In this document: positions 54,392 to 64,000 of the stretch, piece after piece
How positions within the stretch are numbered: the stretch's first letter is position 1
How the letters are laid out: every line of letters begins with the position of its first letter
Origin: Pectinophora gossypiella
Lineage: Eukaryota > Arthropoda > Insecta > Lepidoptera > Gelechiidae
Direction of reading: 5' to 3'
DNA: 64,000 bases
Assembly (NCBI RefSeq): GCF_024362695.1
Contig: NC_065417.1
Coordinates: 13,695,001 to 13,759,000, forward strand
Notes under the pieces: generated by a model
Database searches by the model: none
The model's input: only the letters and a program-made list of their open reading frames with translations
Told to the model about the DNA's origin: nothing
Made by a program: the position numbers and the translations under genes

Positions 54392-54646
54392 GACATATCA
54401 CAAAAATTACTTTGTGATCCTCAGTTTGGTTAGAACATTACAGGCTGATCACCAGATTGTCCGAAAGTAAAATGATCCGTGCTTCGGAAGGCACATTAAG
54501 CCGTTGGTCCCAGTTACTACTTACTGATATAAATAATATGTAGTCGTTACATGAGCCATGTCAGGGGCCTTTGGCGGCTCAGTAATAACCCTGACACCAG
54601 GATTGATGAGGTTGGTATTCCACCTCACAACCCACACGATAAGAAG
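54392..54646 (+). mobile_element. SINE-A, head missing
   Basis: GGACATATCACAAAAATTAC, the central block, CCTGACACCAGGATTGATG and the CACACGATAAGAAG tail. Confidence 0.82.
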
Positions 54647-54649
54647 ATC

Positions 54650-55200
54650 CACATTTAGATAAATTAACAATCTAATCTAGTCTACAAGATCCCACTGCTG
54701 GGCAAATGCCTCCCCTTCCTCTTTCCATTTTTCGCGGTCCTATGTGTTTGGGGCCAGTCCCTAAATAAATAATAAGGTACAAAATTCCTCATTTTAAATT
54801 GCGTTAAAGTACCTTCAACAGCTAGTAAAGATTTAAGTAGTTTAATCCTATTAATTATAAATTAATCATTAAATAAATCATTAAAAATAACTTACATTTA
54901 AATAAAAAATAGCCCAAGCAAACTCACAGGACGTAGCTAGCAACAATCAATTGGCCATGCGTGCGTGGTTTTTCTGGAATTTCCTTAAATATACAATAAA
55001 GCTCTGGCATTCGATATAATTAAACAGAACATGGAATATTAAAGTGTAATGCTGTTATATTACTCTCGTTAAGGGATTCCGAGTCTGTAATTACGTAATA
55101 AATCATTTGTTTAAAGACCCTTTCATTATAGTTTCGCTACTTGGTGGGAGTAGAGTGGCCATAGTTTAGGTTACCCTGTATTTGCTCTATCGGAGCGAGA
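54650..55200. other. Unassigned, with a LINE tail scrap
   Basis: 54688-54760 (CCCACTGCTGGGCAAATGCC) resembles the reverse of the SINE-B/LINE tail. The rest is unassigned. Confidence 0.4.
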
Positions 55201-55204
55201 TGTT

Positions 55205-55450
55205 TTACACCTAAGCACACCCCGGATCCTTCATACAAACAACCTCATTTACACAGACACTACACATTGACATTATCATACACATGCATCTGTGTGTGTG
55301 ACGTCTAACACCATACGTTTCAAGTCTAAACTATGTTTGAGGGTTTGAGGGGGGGACGGGGGGGACGGGTGAGGTAAACCTAGCTCAGACGCTGGTGGGG
55401 AGCGGAGAGTTGCCGTTCTATGCGTAATATTATTCCTTATTCTATGACCT
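55205..55450 (-). repeat. Repeat J copy 2
   Basis: Reverse of 32765-32965. Contains a G-run (GGGGGGGACGGGGGGGACGG) where copy 1 has a C-run. Confidence 0.72.
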
Positions 55451-56280
55451 AAGTAAGCTCGTAATTTTCTTCCTGAGTTATTATCGAAACAAGTGCGTAT
55501 TTCTTGATATGAAACAATTAATCTGTATTTTAAAGTACTTTCCTACACCTTATTTAGAGTCAAAACCAATGAGAAGGGTTTTTTTTATTAATTACTTAAT
55601 TTTCATTTTAAATTGCATAGTGCTTATAATATTAAACAGGGATATACGTCTATCTCGAATATCTGTTGTGATATTAAATCCTAAGAAGCTTCAGAGAAAT
55701 GGTCACCCCAAACCTTAACCTTATAAGCATATAATTAAACTTTACTTCCGCATTTTTTAAGTCATATAGGATACGAATAAAACCAAGTGAAAGTTGTACG
55801 CAAAGTGATGATTATATTAAAGGCGCATATACGCCCCACTGCTGGGCACAGACCTCTCATTCATTAAAAGGAACTTAAAACTGAGAATATTTATTTCAAA
55901 TTTTTATGTCTACCTTCAATATTTTATAGCCAAAGAGATACATCGCTATCAAATAACCAACACGGGTCTAAGCATTTTTTTTAAATTTATTTATGAGTTA
56001 TTTAAGGCCTGCCACAGACTTTATAGTCGATTAATTATATGATATTAAATTATACGCCGATAATTCCAGAGTATCATATTTTATTATTTCATAGGATAGT
56101 CGCCGCGCAGATGATCGCGAGCATGCGCGGTTCTGGGATTTAGTATACGAGAAAATTATCGACTGGTGTGTTTATAAATAGGTTATGTTTATAATGATTT
56201 CAAGACAAATATTGCAGAACACAACGTTGTGGGAGAAAATTATACCTGGAAATATGATATATCATCGTCTATAATATAGA
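55451..56280. other. Unassigned spacer with SINE-B tail relic
   Basis: 55824-55866 (TATACGCCCCACTGCTGGGC) is a reversed SINE-B tail end. Otherwise unassigned. Confidence 0.4.
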
Positions 56281-56284
56281 AAAA

Positions 56285-56365
56285 TATACTTGATATTAAC
56301 TTAGAATCATCGTCTGAATCATCCCTCTTAGTATTTGGTACGATGCCACTAACATCCTGTATAGT
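56285..56365. repeat. Foldback MITE, one arm (TACAGGGTGTTAGTGACAT family)
   Basis: TTGATATTAACTTAGAATCA to GCCACTAACATCCTGTATA. Confidence 0.65.
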
Positions 56366-56589
56366 AAAAACCACGTAAGGTCTTTGAAAAGTCATATTCT
56401 GATGAGGATATACCTTCAACAAAACCTCGAATTTTGTTATCAATTACATTCTCACAACCCACACGATAGAAGAACACAGTACATATTTGTACTTAGTTAA
56501 TATAAGGGTCTTTTTTGTAATTATTTCTTTTTTTATTTTGGTGCAATAAAGTGTATTTGTATAGGATTGTATTGTAATTAATCAAGTTG

Positions 56590-56880
56590 AAAAAACGCTT
56601 AACTCTCATTGTGAGGTGGCAGGATTGAATCCTAGCACCGGCCTAAACCAACGATTTTCGAATTCATGTTTAGATTATAAACGATTATCCCGTGCTTGGC
56701 GGTGAAGGAAAACATCGTCAGGATACCCATACTCCTGAGCGTTTCGGAGGTATGAGACTTGACCTGTATTGGGCTGGGTTTCCCTTCGAGTTGGAAGGTG
56801 AGACAGGCATTCGTTTCTGTAAACAAGCGAACGGGAAACGGGATAGCTATGAAGACGATGGTGACTTGTAACAAGCAAGA
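56590..56880 (+). mobile_element. SINE-D, nearly full length
   Basis: Head degenerate (CTTAACTCTCATTGTGAGG, then AGGATTGAATCCTAGCACC), body GGTGAAGGAAAACATCGTC, tail GACAGGCATTCGTTTCTGTA. A deletion removes most of the GACCTGTCAAATC block. Confidence 0.75.
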
Positions 56881-56884
56881 TGTC

Positions 56885-57540
56885 TATTCTATTCTTTTAT
56901 TTTTTTAATTTAATTATAAACAAAATTACATACATATACACTTTAATACTATCGCCGAACTACAACCGTAGTTTGTTGGCGTCGCGCTCATTCCCTAATT
57001 TTGTTTAAATACCCAGCATTTACAACAACTACCCTTCACCCACTAAAATACTAAAAATTGACTCATACCACACACAATTAACTTACTAAACTTAGCTACA
57101 GTCATTATTTAAAACTATATACACACGCATCCACAAATACTACTGTGTATTTACTTTTTATTTTTTTATTCTGGCATAGTACCTTCTTGATACTTTCTTC
57201 TTAGTATCTTCTTTATAAGTACTAAAAGCTCAATTATCTGTTACCTAATAGTGATTAGTTTTAATAGCACGTCTAGACAGCCCGGCCCACTGTACAGTCG
57301 AGAGAAAGTAACGACAAGTTACCCGTTGCATCAACTCATAAGACAGATAAGTATGCATTCGTAATCAGATTAATGTTAAGCCTAAGCTTAGACGAGAAAG
57401 TTTTCTTGTCCGTCAAAGTCATAACATAAACAGTCTGCCACGTCCCACTGCTGGACATATCAACCGGCGATTGATGGGATAAAGTAAATTACACTCGCTC
57501 CAAGCTTGTAACGGTGAAGGGTTGGTGTCCCTTTTATACA
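56885..57540. other. Unassigned spacer
   Basis: 57425-57485 has a reversed SINE-B tail relic (CGTCCCACTGCTGGACATAT). No gene. Confidence 0.4.
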
Positions 57541-57544
57541 TATT

Positions 57545-57745
57545 ATTACTGTTAATTCCATACACATAACATGGATGTGAAACTTGGACACTGACACAAA
57601 AAGATAGAGAGAGACTGACCTTGGAAATATGGTGTTGGAGGAGGATGGAAAGAATAAGTCGGACAGAAAGGATTACTAATGAGGAAGTGCTAGTAAGAGT
57701 AAGGGAAAAGAGGCAAATATTGAGAGTTATTGGAATAAATAGTAT
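57545..57745 (+). pseudogene. RTE LINE fragment, slightly upstream part of ORF2
   Basis: The reading frame gives CETWTLTQKDRERLTLEIWC and WRRMERISRTERITNEEVL, the RTE region just before the piece seen at 19905-20262. Ends abruptly at GAGAGTTATTGG. Confidence 0.75.
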
Positions 57746-58074
57746 ATTTATTAAGTTAATAAGTATATATTTTAAGTTATACCTGTCATTTCCATATCCG
57801 TCGAAAAAAAAAGACAGGCATAAAATTTATGGAACACATTAAAAAAAACCCTTCTAAAATTTCTTGTATATTGGCCAATAACCCGACCAAATTAAGTTGA
57901 CCTACACAAATCAAACGGGTTGCATGCTAACGAGATGTCTATGTGATTAGCCCGGGTTATTGATTCATTTTAAAATTAACAGATGTTAATCATCCGTCAC
58001 TTTCCTTTTTGGCAGATGAGAAAATGACAGATGTAACTTAAAATAAATTTAGGAGGTGTCTGCAGGAATCGGGG

Positions 58075-58600
58075 CCATTACATTATTAAAATAATTTTAA
58101 GTTACTTAAATAATTATAAGAGTATACCTATACAGTGTTAATAAATAAAAAAAAAAAGTTTACCTACTACACGTTGCTTATGTTCTAATTAGCCTGAGCC
58201 TCCTTGTAAAAGTCTGTGTTTGGAGAGTTCATCATCAGCCCATTAACGTCCCCACTGCTGGGGCACGGGCCTTCTCTATGGATGGATAGGGAGATCGGGC
58301 CTTAAACCATCACGCGGGCCCAGTGCGGATTGATGGTTATTAACGACTGCTAATGCAGCCGGGACCAACGGCTTAACGTGCCTTCCGAAGCACGGAGGAG
58401 CTCGAGATGAAAACTTTTTTTTTCTGTGGTCACCCATCCTATGACCGGCCTTTGCGAAAGTCACTTAACTTCAACAATCGCAGACCGAGCGCGTTAACCG
58501 CTGCGCCACCGAGCTCCTCGAGCGAGTTTGGAGAGTTAATTATGCATAATATTTCTTTACTATTAGTTTTTCTTCATTTCTTCCTTAATATTATAAACAT
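58075..58600. repeat. Repeat L copy, split by SINE-C
   Basis: 58075-58229 and 58526-58600 together match 14445-14660. Confidence 0.65.
58230..58525 (-). mobile_element. SINE-C, full length with target duplication
   Basis: Perfect 12-bp duplication GTTTGGAGAGTT at 58218-58229 and 58526-58537. On the minus strand: a tRNA-like A-box (GGTGGCGCAGCGGTTAACG), then GTTGAAGTTAAGTGAC and GGATGGGTGACCAC, which match the 5S rRNA internal control region. A poly-A run, the shared central block, and a tail with GGGCCCGCGTGATGGTTTAA and GTGCCCCAGCAGTGGGGACG follow. Best reference copy of the family. Confidence 0.9.
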
Positions 58601-58604
58601 TCTC

Positions 58605-58892
58605 ATCCCGGTTTACCTGAGCTGAGCATATATTTGCATAGTAAACAGCTGAACACATTATATTTCATTTTCTTCTTCTTTGTCTTCGACAGATGAAAAA
58701 TTATCACCTCCAGTTTACTTTTTAATTTATCGCAGACATTTTAATACAATGCGGATCTCGACTATGTGTGGGTGTTCCTAAGATCATGACAGTGATACGA
58801 TTTCTAGCACTGAATGATTCATATGGGCAATTTTATACAAAAAACTTGCATTAAATGACCGTTTGTTCGTTTTTATTTTTAAGTGTGTTGAA
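58605..58892. other. Left flank of the I-type LINE
   Basis: AT-rich; the ATG at 58863 lies in this flank and only by chance reads into the element. Confidence 0.5.
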
Positions 58893-58916
58893 GGAAATTT
58901 GATATTCTCTTCTTCT

Positions 58917-59588
58917 TCAAAGTGTAGTAAGAACCACGCCAATTGCGACACGAAAACCTACACATGCATTAACTGTTCCGGCAATCACATGGCACAAGCA
59001 AGGGTATGTCCAATGTTCTTAAAAGAAAAGAAGCTTAGGGAGTTGATGGCCGAATTTAATTGCACGTACAGAGTAGCTTTGTCCATGTATGCTGCCCCAA
59101 ATCCACCCGTTCAGAAAAATAATAAAACTGCTGAGGCCGTGTGTGTAATCAATAATGAGGAGCTTTTTTCTGTTTCGGACTGGAAGAGAAACCCCGAAGA
59201 TACACGTAAACAGACCTACGCCCAAGTGGTGCTGACGAAAGCAGATGTGCACGGGGAGGACACCAATCCTAAACCCAAAACACAACGCCAGCGGCAACGC
59301 CCGAAGAAGGACAAGAATGCCAATGGACTGGAGTCAATTTGGAAGGTTGAGGACACAAATTCAGTCGAAAGTTCATCCTGTTCTGAACATGAGCGAAAAC
59401 CAGAAGTACATTTTAGGGAGCTGCTAGAAAGGTTAAAACACATATTGTTTTTGCGCGGTGTTGGTGGGGCGGCAAAAGTGAAGAGAGTTATTAAATGTTG
59501 CGTCGAATGGGTAATTTTAGTTATAGTGGATAACATCGCAGACTGGCCAGTGTTGAAGTTAATTTTGAACTTTATCAGTGATTGGTAA
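58917..59588 (+). pseudogene. LINE ORF1 (gag-like), 5'-truncated
   Basis: Nucleic-acid-binding ORF1 of the LINE. An open frame extends back to an ATG at 58863, but the first 18 codons lie in flanking DNA and the target duplication, so this methionine is not the native start. Within the element, zinc-finger cysteines and histidines appear at once (SKCSKNHANC and CINCSGNHMAQARVC), i.e. the last CCHC knuckles of a gag-like protein; the capsid-like N-terminus is lost. A basic stretch follows (QRQRQRPKKDK). The last 40 residues are hydrophobic (VEWVILVIVDNIADWPVLKL), unusual for an RNA-binding protein. The stop TAA (59586-59588) overlaps the beginning of ORF2 in another frame. Confidence 0.85.
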
Positions 59589-62500
59589 CCCGACTAATAT
59601 AAAGTTGAACATTCTACAATGGAATGCGCAGAGTGTTAGACCGAAGTCAACTACATTGGAAAACCTTTTGCTCCAGGAGAAGATTCACATTGCGGCGCTA
59701 AGCGAGACTTGGTTAGAAGAGGACAGTAACTTTAAAATTAGCAGTTACTCTTGTTTTCGAAAGGACAGGGAGGATGCACATGGTGGAGTAGCGATTTTGT
59801 TGCATAAATCTATCAAAGCACAAGTATGTAATACAAACATAAGGAATTCGAACATTGAAATCATTAGAGTAAGACTATACAACTGCGACCAATTAGAATA
59901 CATAACTTCTCTTTATTGCCCTCCTGACGTGCGGACGACGCAAAGTGACTGGGAACAGATCTTTTCACTCACGAAAACTGGAACTTTAATCTTAGGTGAT
60001 TTTAACGCGCACCACTCGAATTGGTCTAATTTGGCAAATTCAAGAGGCAATCAGGTGTTTGATGCCTTATTGGATTGTCCATATGTAACATTAAACGACG
60101 GTACATACACTCGAATTAAGTTAGTAAATGGTATAGTGCAAAAGTCAGCCCCTGATATATCATTGGCTTCGTCAGATATAGCTTTACTTTTTAGTTGGAC
60201 GGTTTTAAATGAGAACCTGAATAGTGATCACTTAATGGTCAAATTATCGTCCAATACCCGACAAAGTCAGGAGAAGTTTTACAGCAGAAACTATAAACTA
60301 GCAGACTGGAATGCTTATGAGAATTTATTAGACAACTTGTTTAGATATTATATTTGGCCATGTGATCTCCAGTCAGCGTACGACGTGTTTGAAGATTTTA
60401 TTAATATAGCCGCCGATTTATACATTCCAAACATTAGGATTTGCGGGGATCCCAGTAGCAAGTTTACGCCAAGATCTTACTGGAATGCCGAGTTATCCAA
60501 ATGTGTAGCTGAACGTAGGTTAGCTTTAGCAAAGTTTAGAAGAAACCCGATCCCTAATAACCTGCATATCCTAAAACAAAAGATTAGTTCTGCTCAAAAT
60601 GCAATACGTAAAGCGGTAGGAGCATCATGGCGTTATTTCTGCTCCTCATTAGATGAAATGTGCTCGCAGAACGAAATGTGGCGTAAAATGCAGTGGTATA
60701 AAGGCTACAAGAGAACCAAAACTCACATCGAGCCGAACAGAGCTGAAGAATTATTACAAAGTATTACTCCTGATTTTGTCGTACCTAATGTTCCAAATTT
60801 TCACAGCTCCAATCACAAGCTAGATAAACTAATTACTATACACGAGTTAAACACCTGTATAAAATCTAAGGATACGTCACCTGGCTTAGATAAGATATCA
60901 TACTCCATGATCTATCATCTTCCGCGTAGTGCGAAAAGAGTACTTGTGCTATTATATAATAGATTTCTCTGTACAGGGTTTGTACCTAAACAGTGGAGGA
61001 ACATTGCTGTCGTGCCAATACCTAAACCAGGACGAGACCCACGTTCACAGTCATCCCTAAGGCCTATTTCTATGATCTCATGTCTTTGTAAAGTTTTTCA
61101 CAACATTATAAAAATTAGACTAGAATGGTTCATTGAAAAAAATAACATATTATCACAGCATACAACCGGGTTCAGGAAATGTCATTCCACTTTAGATAAT
61201 CTCTCTAGTTTAGTGACTCAAATACAGATTGGTTTTGCTGAAAAACTCCCAACCATAGCGTGTTTCATAGATATAGATAACGCATACAACAATGTAGACG
61301 TTTCAAGTTTGGTGGGCATCATGGATGATCTGGGTGTGGGTGGGACGTTGTGTTTATACTTATGGAACTATCTTAAAGAAAGACATCTCAAGATACAGGT
61401 TGATGGCAAAACGTTAACGTGTCGAAATACAGGTCGCGGTTTGGCACAAGGTGACCCCTTATCGCCGCTTCTTTTTAACATAGTGACGTCGCAAATATGC
61501 AGGATTCAGGGTCAAGTTTCTGTGTCGCAATACGCGGACGATTTTGTATTATTCTCTAAATGTCTAAATCTTAAGGACACCACTGTAAATCTACAAAAAG
61601 CACTGGATACAACTTGTGCCATTCTTTTGAAGTTAGGATTAGAGATCTCGCCATCGAAAAGTAAGATATGTGTATTCAAAACCGGTTTTAAAAATATAAA
61701 CATAACTTTAAATATCAATGGTTATACTTTACAGAGTGTAGATTGCTTCAAATACCTAGGCGTGTGGTTAGATAGATCATTAAGGTGGACCAAACATATT
61801 AACGAGTTAAAAGATAAAACCAATAAATACTTAAACATTTTAAAAGTATTGGTGGGACCGGATTGGGGCATTCATCCTTCGCATCTGCGACGATTGTATA
61901 TTTCTATTATACGTAGTAGGTTAGATTATGCATGCTTTTTATTCGATAATTGCTGTAAGTCACATCTTTCCAAATTGGACCGGGTTCAAAACCAGTGCTT
62001 GCGCCTTATAGGTGGCTACATAAGATCTACAGCCATACACGTCATGGAGTGTGATTTACACATTCAGCCTTTACACATACGAAGATATTTCCTTGGTTGT
62101 AAGTATTGGCTTAAAATAAATTCATGGAGGGATAAAGAAATTACATTACATGTAGATAAATTGGAAAATATATGTAACAATAACAATATATACTGGAGAA
62201 ATAAGAAACTACCACGTTTGGTCATTATTCATAAATTCTTAAAGGATAAGCCGATGCACTCATGTAAACAATTAGAGATGTATACTTTCGATGTGTGGGT
62301 TAGCAAGATGGATGTAAGTAGCAACATTAAACCGGTTATTGAGGGAATCAAAGAACGTAAACAAAATTATAGCACTATACAGTTAAAAGTCATTTGTGAG
62401 AATATGTTACAGTTAAGGTACAATAATTACTATAAGATTTTTACGGATGGATCTAAGGACGGAGACGGAACTGGGGCAGCCTTTTTTGATCCACAGGCGG

Positions 62501-63294
62501 GTAGCGGTTTGAAGTTCAATGTAAGCGCCGATGTATCAATTATGTATGCGGAACTGATTGCTATCGCAGAGGCACTATCATATATAATGTCGCTCGACGG
62601 TAACCAATTTGTTATCTTAACTGATTCGAGAAGCGCGTTACAACATGTGGCTCGGTGTACCTCGAATGGTCGAGGAACACCGATAGCCTACGCTGTCCTT
62701 GGATCCATCTGGGAATGTAGGAAAAGAGGCATAAATATTGTTTTGCAATGGATACCTTCTCATTGTGGTCTACTAGGAAACGAAAAAGTTGATAAACTCG
62801 CGAATGAAGCACGTACTCACGGGGTTTCATACCAAGTCATGCCTTATTTTTCGGATCTTCTACCGCTTGCTAAAGCACAATGCGCAAAAATATGGAATGA
62901 ATATTTTGACTTGAGGTCGTTATCAAAAGGCATCTGGTTCAAAACAATACAGCCCAACGTCTCCAAATATCCGTGGTTTGGGGGGACCAATATGAGTAGA
63001 AGAGACATTGTAACATCTCACAGGCTTCGCTCAGGACACATTCCTTTGAATAAGTTTGGACATTTAATGGGTAAAGTGGCTTCACCACTGTGCTCAGAGT
63101 GTGGCGTCATAGAAGATGTTGAACACGTGATGAAGGAGTGTGTGCGAAACGAGTCCGAGAGATACAATTATATTAGCAAATTTGGTATAGGAATTAACGA
63201 GGTGGGTTGGGCTAACAGCGTTTTGGCCTATCCTACTTCTGAAAAAGCAAAAGCTTTATATAAAATGGTTAACTGTGCTTTAAGAAGAAGATAA
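59578..63294 (+). CDS. LINE ORF2: endonuclease, reverse transcriptase, RNase H
   Basis: Intact 1,238-codon frame. The apurinic-type endonuclease is at about 1-230 (LQWNAQSV near the start, SETWLEE, LGDFNAHHSNW, then NSDHLMVK). The reverse transcriptase core is at about 430-720: KDTSPGLDKISYSM, the first aspartates in FIDIDNAYNNV, GLAQGDPLSPLLFN, and catalytic YADD at 652-655. RNase H is at about 950-1080 (FTDGSKDG, YAELIAI, LTDSRSAL, then a D-containing GNEKVDKLAN). A C-x2-C-x7-H-x4-C finger lies at about 1172-1188. All catalytic residues I can check are present. The frame opens only at 59569 and has no AUG until well inside the endonuclease (about codon 220); 59578 is a GTG. Translation must therefore rely on ORF1: reinitiation around its stop, a +1 shift, or a non-AUG start. 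Confidence 0.95.
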   Translation: MIGNPTNIKLNILQWNAQSVRPKSTTLENLLLQEKIHIAALSETWLEEDSNFKISSYSCFRKDREDAHGGVAILLHKSIKAQVCNTNIRNSNIEIIRVRLYNCDQLEYITSLYCPPDVRTTQSDWEQIFSLTKTGTLILGDFNAHHSNWSNLANSRGNQVFDALLDCPYVTLNDGTYTRIKLVNGIVQKSAPDISLASSDIALLFSWTVLNENLNSDHLMVKLSSNTRQSQEKFYSRNYKLADWNAYENLLDNLFRYYIWPCDLQSAYDVFEDFINIAADLYIPNIRICGDPSSKFTPRSYWNAELSKCVAERRLALAKFRRNPIPNNLHILKQKISSAQNAIRKAVGASWRYFCSSLDEMCSQNEMWRKMQWYKGYKRTKTHIEPNRAEELLQSITPDFVVPNVPNFHSSNHKLDKLITIHELNTCIKSKDTSPGLDKISYSMIYHLPRSAKRVLVLLYNRFLCTGFVPKQWRNIAVVPIPKPGRDPRSQSSLRPISMISCLCKVFHNIIKIRLEWFIEKNNILSQHTTGFRKCHSTLDNLSSLVTQIQIGFAEKLPTIACFIDIDNAYNNVDVSSLVGIMDDLGVGGTLCLYLWNYLKERHLKIQVDGKTLTCRNTGRGLAQGDPLSPLLFNIVTSQICRIQGQVSVSQYADDFVLFSKCLNLKDTTVNLQKALDTTCAILLKLGLEISPSKSKICVFKTGFKNINITLNINGYTLQSVDCFKYLGVWLDRSLRWTKHINELKDKTNKYLNILKVLVGPDWGIHPSHLRRLYISIIRSRLDYACFLFDNCCKSHLSKLDRVQNQCLRLIGGYIRSTAIHVMECDLHIQPLHIRRYFLGCKYWLKINSWRDKEITLHVDKLENICNNNNIYWRNKKLPRLVIIHKFLKDKPMHSCKQLEMYTFDVWVSKMDVSSNIKPVIEGIKERKQNYSTIQLKVICENMLQLRYNNYYKIFTDGSKDGDGTGAAFFDPQAGSGLKFNVSADVSIMYAELIAIAEALSYIMSLDGNQFVILTDSRSALQHVARCTSNGRGTPIAYAVLGSIWECRKRGINIVLQWIPSHCGLLGNEKVDKLANEARTHGVSYQVMPYFSDLLPLAKAQCAKIWNEYFDLRSLSKGIWFKTIQPNVSKYPWFGGTNMSRRDIVTSHRLRSGHIPLNKFGHLMGKVASPLCSECGVIEDVEHVMKECVRNESERYNYISKFGIGINEVGWANSVLAYPTSEKAKALYKMVNCALRRR

Positions 63295-63406
63295 CTTGTT
63301 GTTTATGTACACACACTCATTTGTACTGAGTCTTTCATCGGGGGTGGCATTATCAGTCCCTGATAAAACCCTCTGTAATAATAAAAAGATTTAAAAAAAA
63401 AAAAAA
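63295..63406 (+). other. LINE 3' UTR and poly-A
   Basis: Short 3' UTR with GTAATAATAAAAAG before the A-run. No other repeat here shares it. Confidence 0.8.
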
Positions 63407-63420
63407 GGAAATTTGATATT

Positions 63421-63515
63421 CTCTTCTTCTATTGTATGGGTTGTGAGGCAGATTACCAACCTCTTCTACCCTGGTGTCAGGGTTATTATTGAGCCGCCAA
63501 AAGCCCCATGGCATT
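63421..63515 (-). repeat. SINE-A tail at the LINE insertion point
   Basis: TTCTATTGTATGGGTTGTGA, CCCTGGTGTCAGGG, GAGCCGCCAAAAGCCCC: the SINE-A 3' half in reverse. Its TTC-rich end forms part of the 24-bp LINE target duplication. Confidence 0.75.
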
Positions 63516-63564
63516 ATGTTTATATATGGAAAAGTTTCTGAAATAAAGATTTATTATTATTGTA

Positions 63565-63900
63565 CAGCCTCCGTGGTCTAGTGGTTAGAGCGTTAGTCTC
63601 ACGATGGAGGTCCGGGTTCGATTCCCGATGGGGACATTATCGAAATCACTTTGTGAGACTGTCCTTTGTTTGGTAAGGACTTTTCAGGCTTGAATCACCT
63701 GATTGTCCGAAAAAGTAAGATGATTCCGTGCTTCGGAGGGCACGTTAAGCCGTTGGTCCCGGCTATTAGCCGTAAAAACACCTTCACCAACCCGCATTGG
63801 AGCAGCGTGGTGGAGTATGCTCCATACCTCCTCCGGTTGATTGAGGGGAGGTCTGTGCCCAGCAGTGGGACGTATATAGGTTGTTTATGTTATGTTCTGT
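63565..63900 (+). mobile_element. SINE-B, full length
   Basis: Head with A-box (TGGTCTAGTGGTTAGAGCG) and B-box (GGTTCGATTCC); a 4-bp deletion in the anticodon region (CACGATGGAGG) compared with 28221-28555. Central block and B tail are complete, ending GTATATAGGTTGTTTATG and a TTATG repeat. Confidence 0.88.
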
Positions 63901-64000
63901 TATGTTGTATTATTGTTCTAAACGATGAGCTGATCACCGTATCCATCAACATATCCATCTTAGGACTCCTAAAGCATCATGGTCATGAAGTTTAAGCATA
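63901..64000. other. Right edge, unassigned
   Basis: Too short to assign. Confidence 0.4.

Larger units (their letters stand above)
58917..63404 (+). mobile_element. I-superfamily LINE, 5'-truncated in ORF1
   Basis: Flanked by a perfect 24-bp target duplication (58893-58916 and 63407-63430; begins GGAAATTTGATATT). Contains the end of ORF1, a complete ORF2 with endonuclease, RT and RNase H, a 3' UTR of about 97 bp and a poly-A tail (63393-63406). Presence of RNase H after the RT and a final CCHC finger points to the I superfamily (I, LOA, R1-like); I cannot set the clade. The long, perfect duplication and open ORF2 indicate a young copy. It landed in the TTC-rich 3' tail of a SINE-A copy. Confidence 0.93.

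Noticed and set aside
58863..58916. Native ORF1 start of the LINE
   Set aside because: Lies in flanking DNA and the target duplication.

Overview
This is a stretch of animal chromosome made almost entirely of transposable elements. It is most likely from an insect, probably a moth or butterfly. That rests on a BEL/Pao LTR retrotransposon, Jockey-, RTE- and I-type LINEs, several tRNA-headed SINE families of the kind I recognise from Lepidoptera, and AT-rich spacer DNA. I found no convincing host protein-coding gene, no functional tRNA or rRNA gene and no bacterial feature. The species call is inference.

Layout. 131-7174 is a complete BEL/Pao retrotransposon with identical LTRs and a perfect 5-bp target duplication; its single long reading frame is broken once inside the reverse transcriptase. 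7300-17700 is a patchwork of SINEs, foldback MITEs and 3' ends of LINEs. 17728-19878 is a 2.15-kb DNA element with hAT-like ends (13-bp inverted repeats, perfect 8-bp target duplication). It carries a decayed gene that is not a transposase I recognise, plus a GC-rich insert of unknown origin. 19900-58200 is more patchwork: at least a dozen 5'-truncated copies of one Jockey-like LINE (called LINE-E here), RTE fragments, a Helitron-like end, several MITE families, and four SINE families called A, B, C and D here. 58917-63404 is a nearly complete I-superfamily LINE, 5'-truncated in ORF1 but with an intact 1,238-codon ORF2, flanked by a 24-bp target duplication. A SINE-B copy follows near the right edge.

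How the parts relate. SINE-A, -B and -C share a central block of about 40 bp but differ in head and/or tail. SINE-A and -B have a tRNA-like head; SINE-C appears to have a tRNA-like plus 5S-rRNA-like head. SINE-B and SINE-C have related 3' tails, which suggests borrowed LINE partners. SINE-D has a different, tRNA-Met-like head and is repeatedly interrupted by younger insertions with readable target duplications, so relative ages can be ordered. LINE-E copies are strongly biased to the minus strand.

Family letters (SINE-A to D, LINE-E, K, M, repeats G to L) are labels for this window, not published names.
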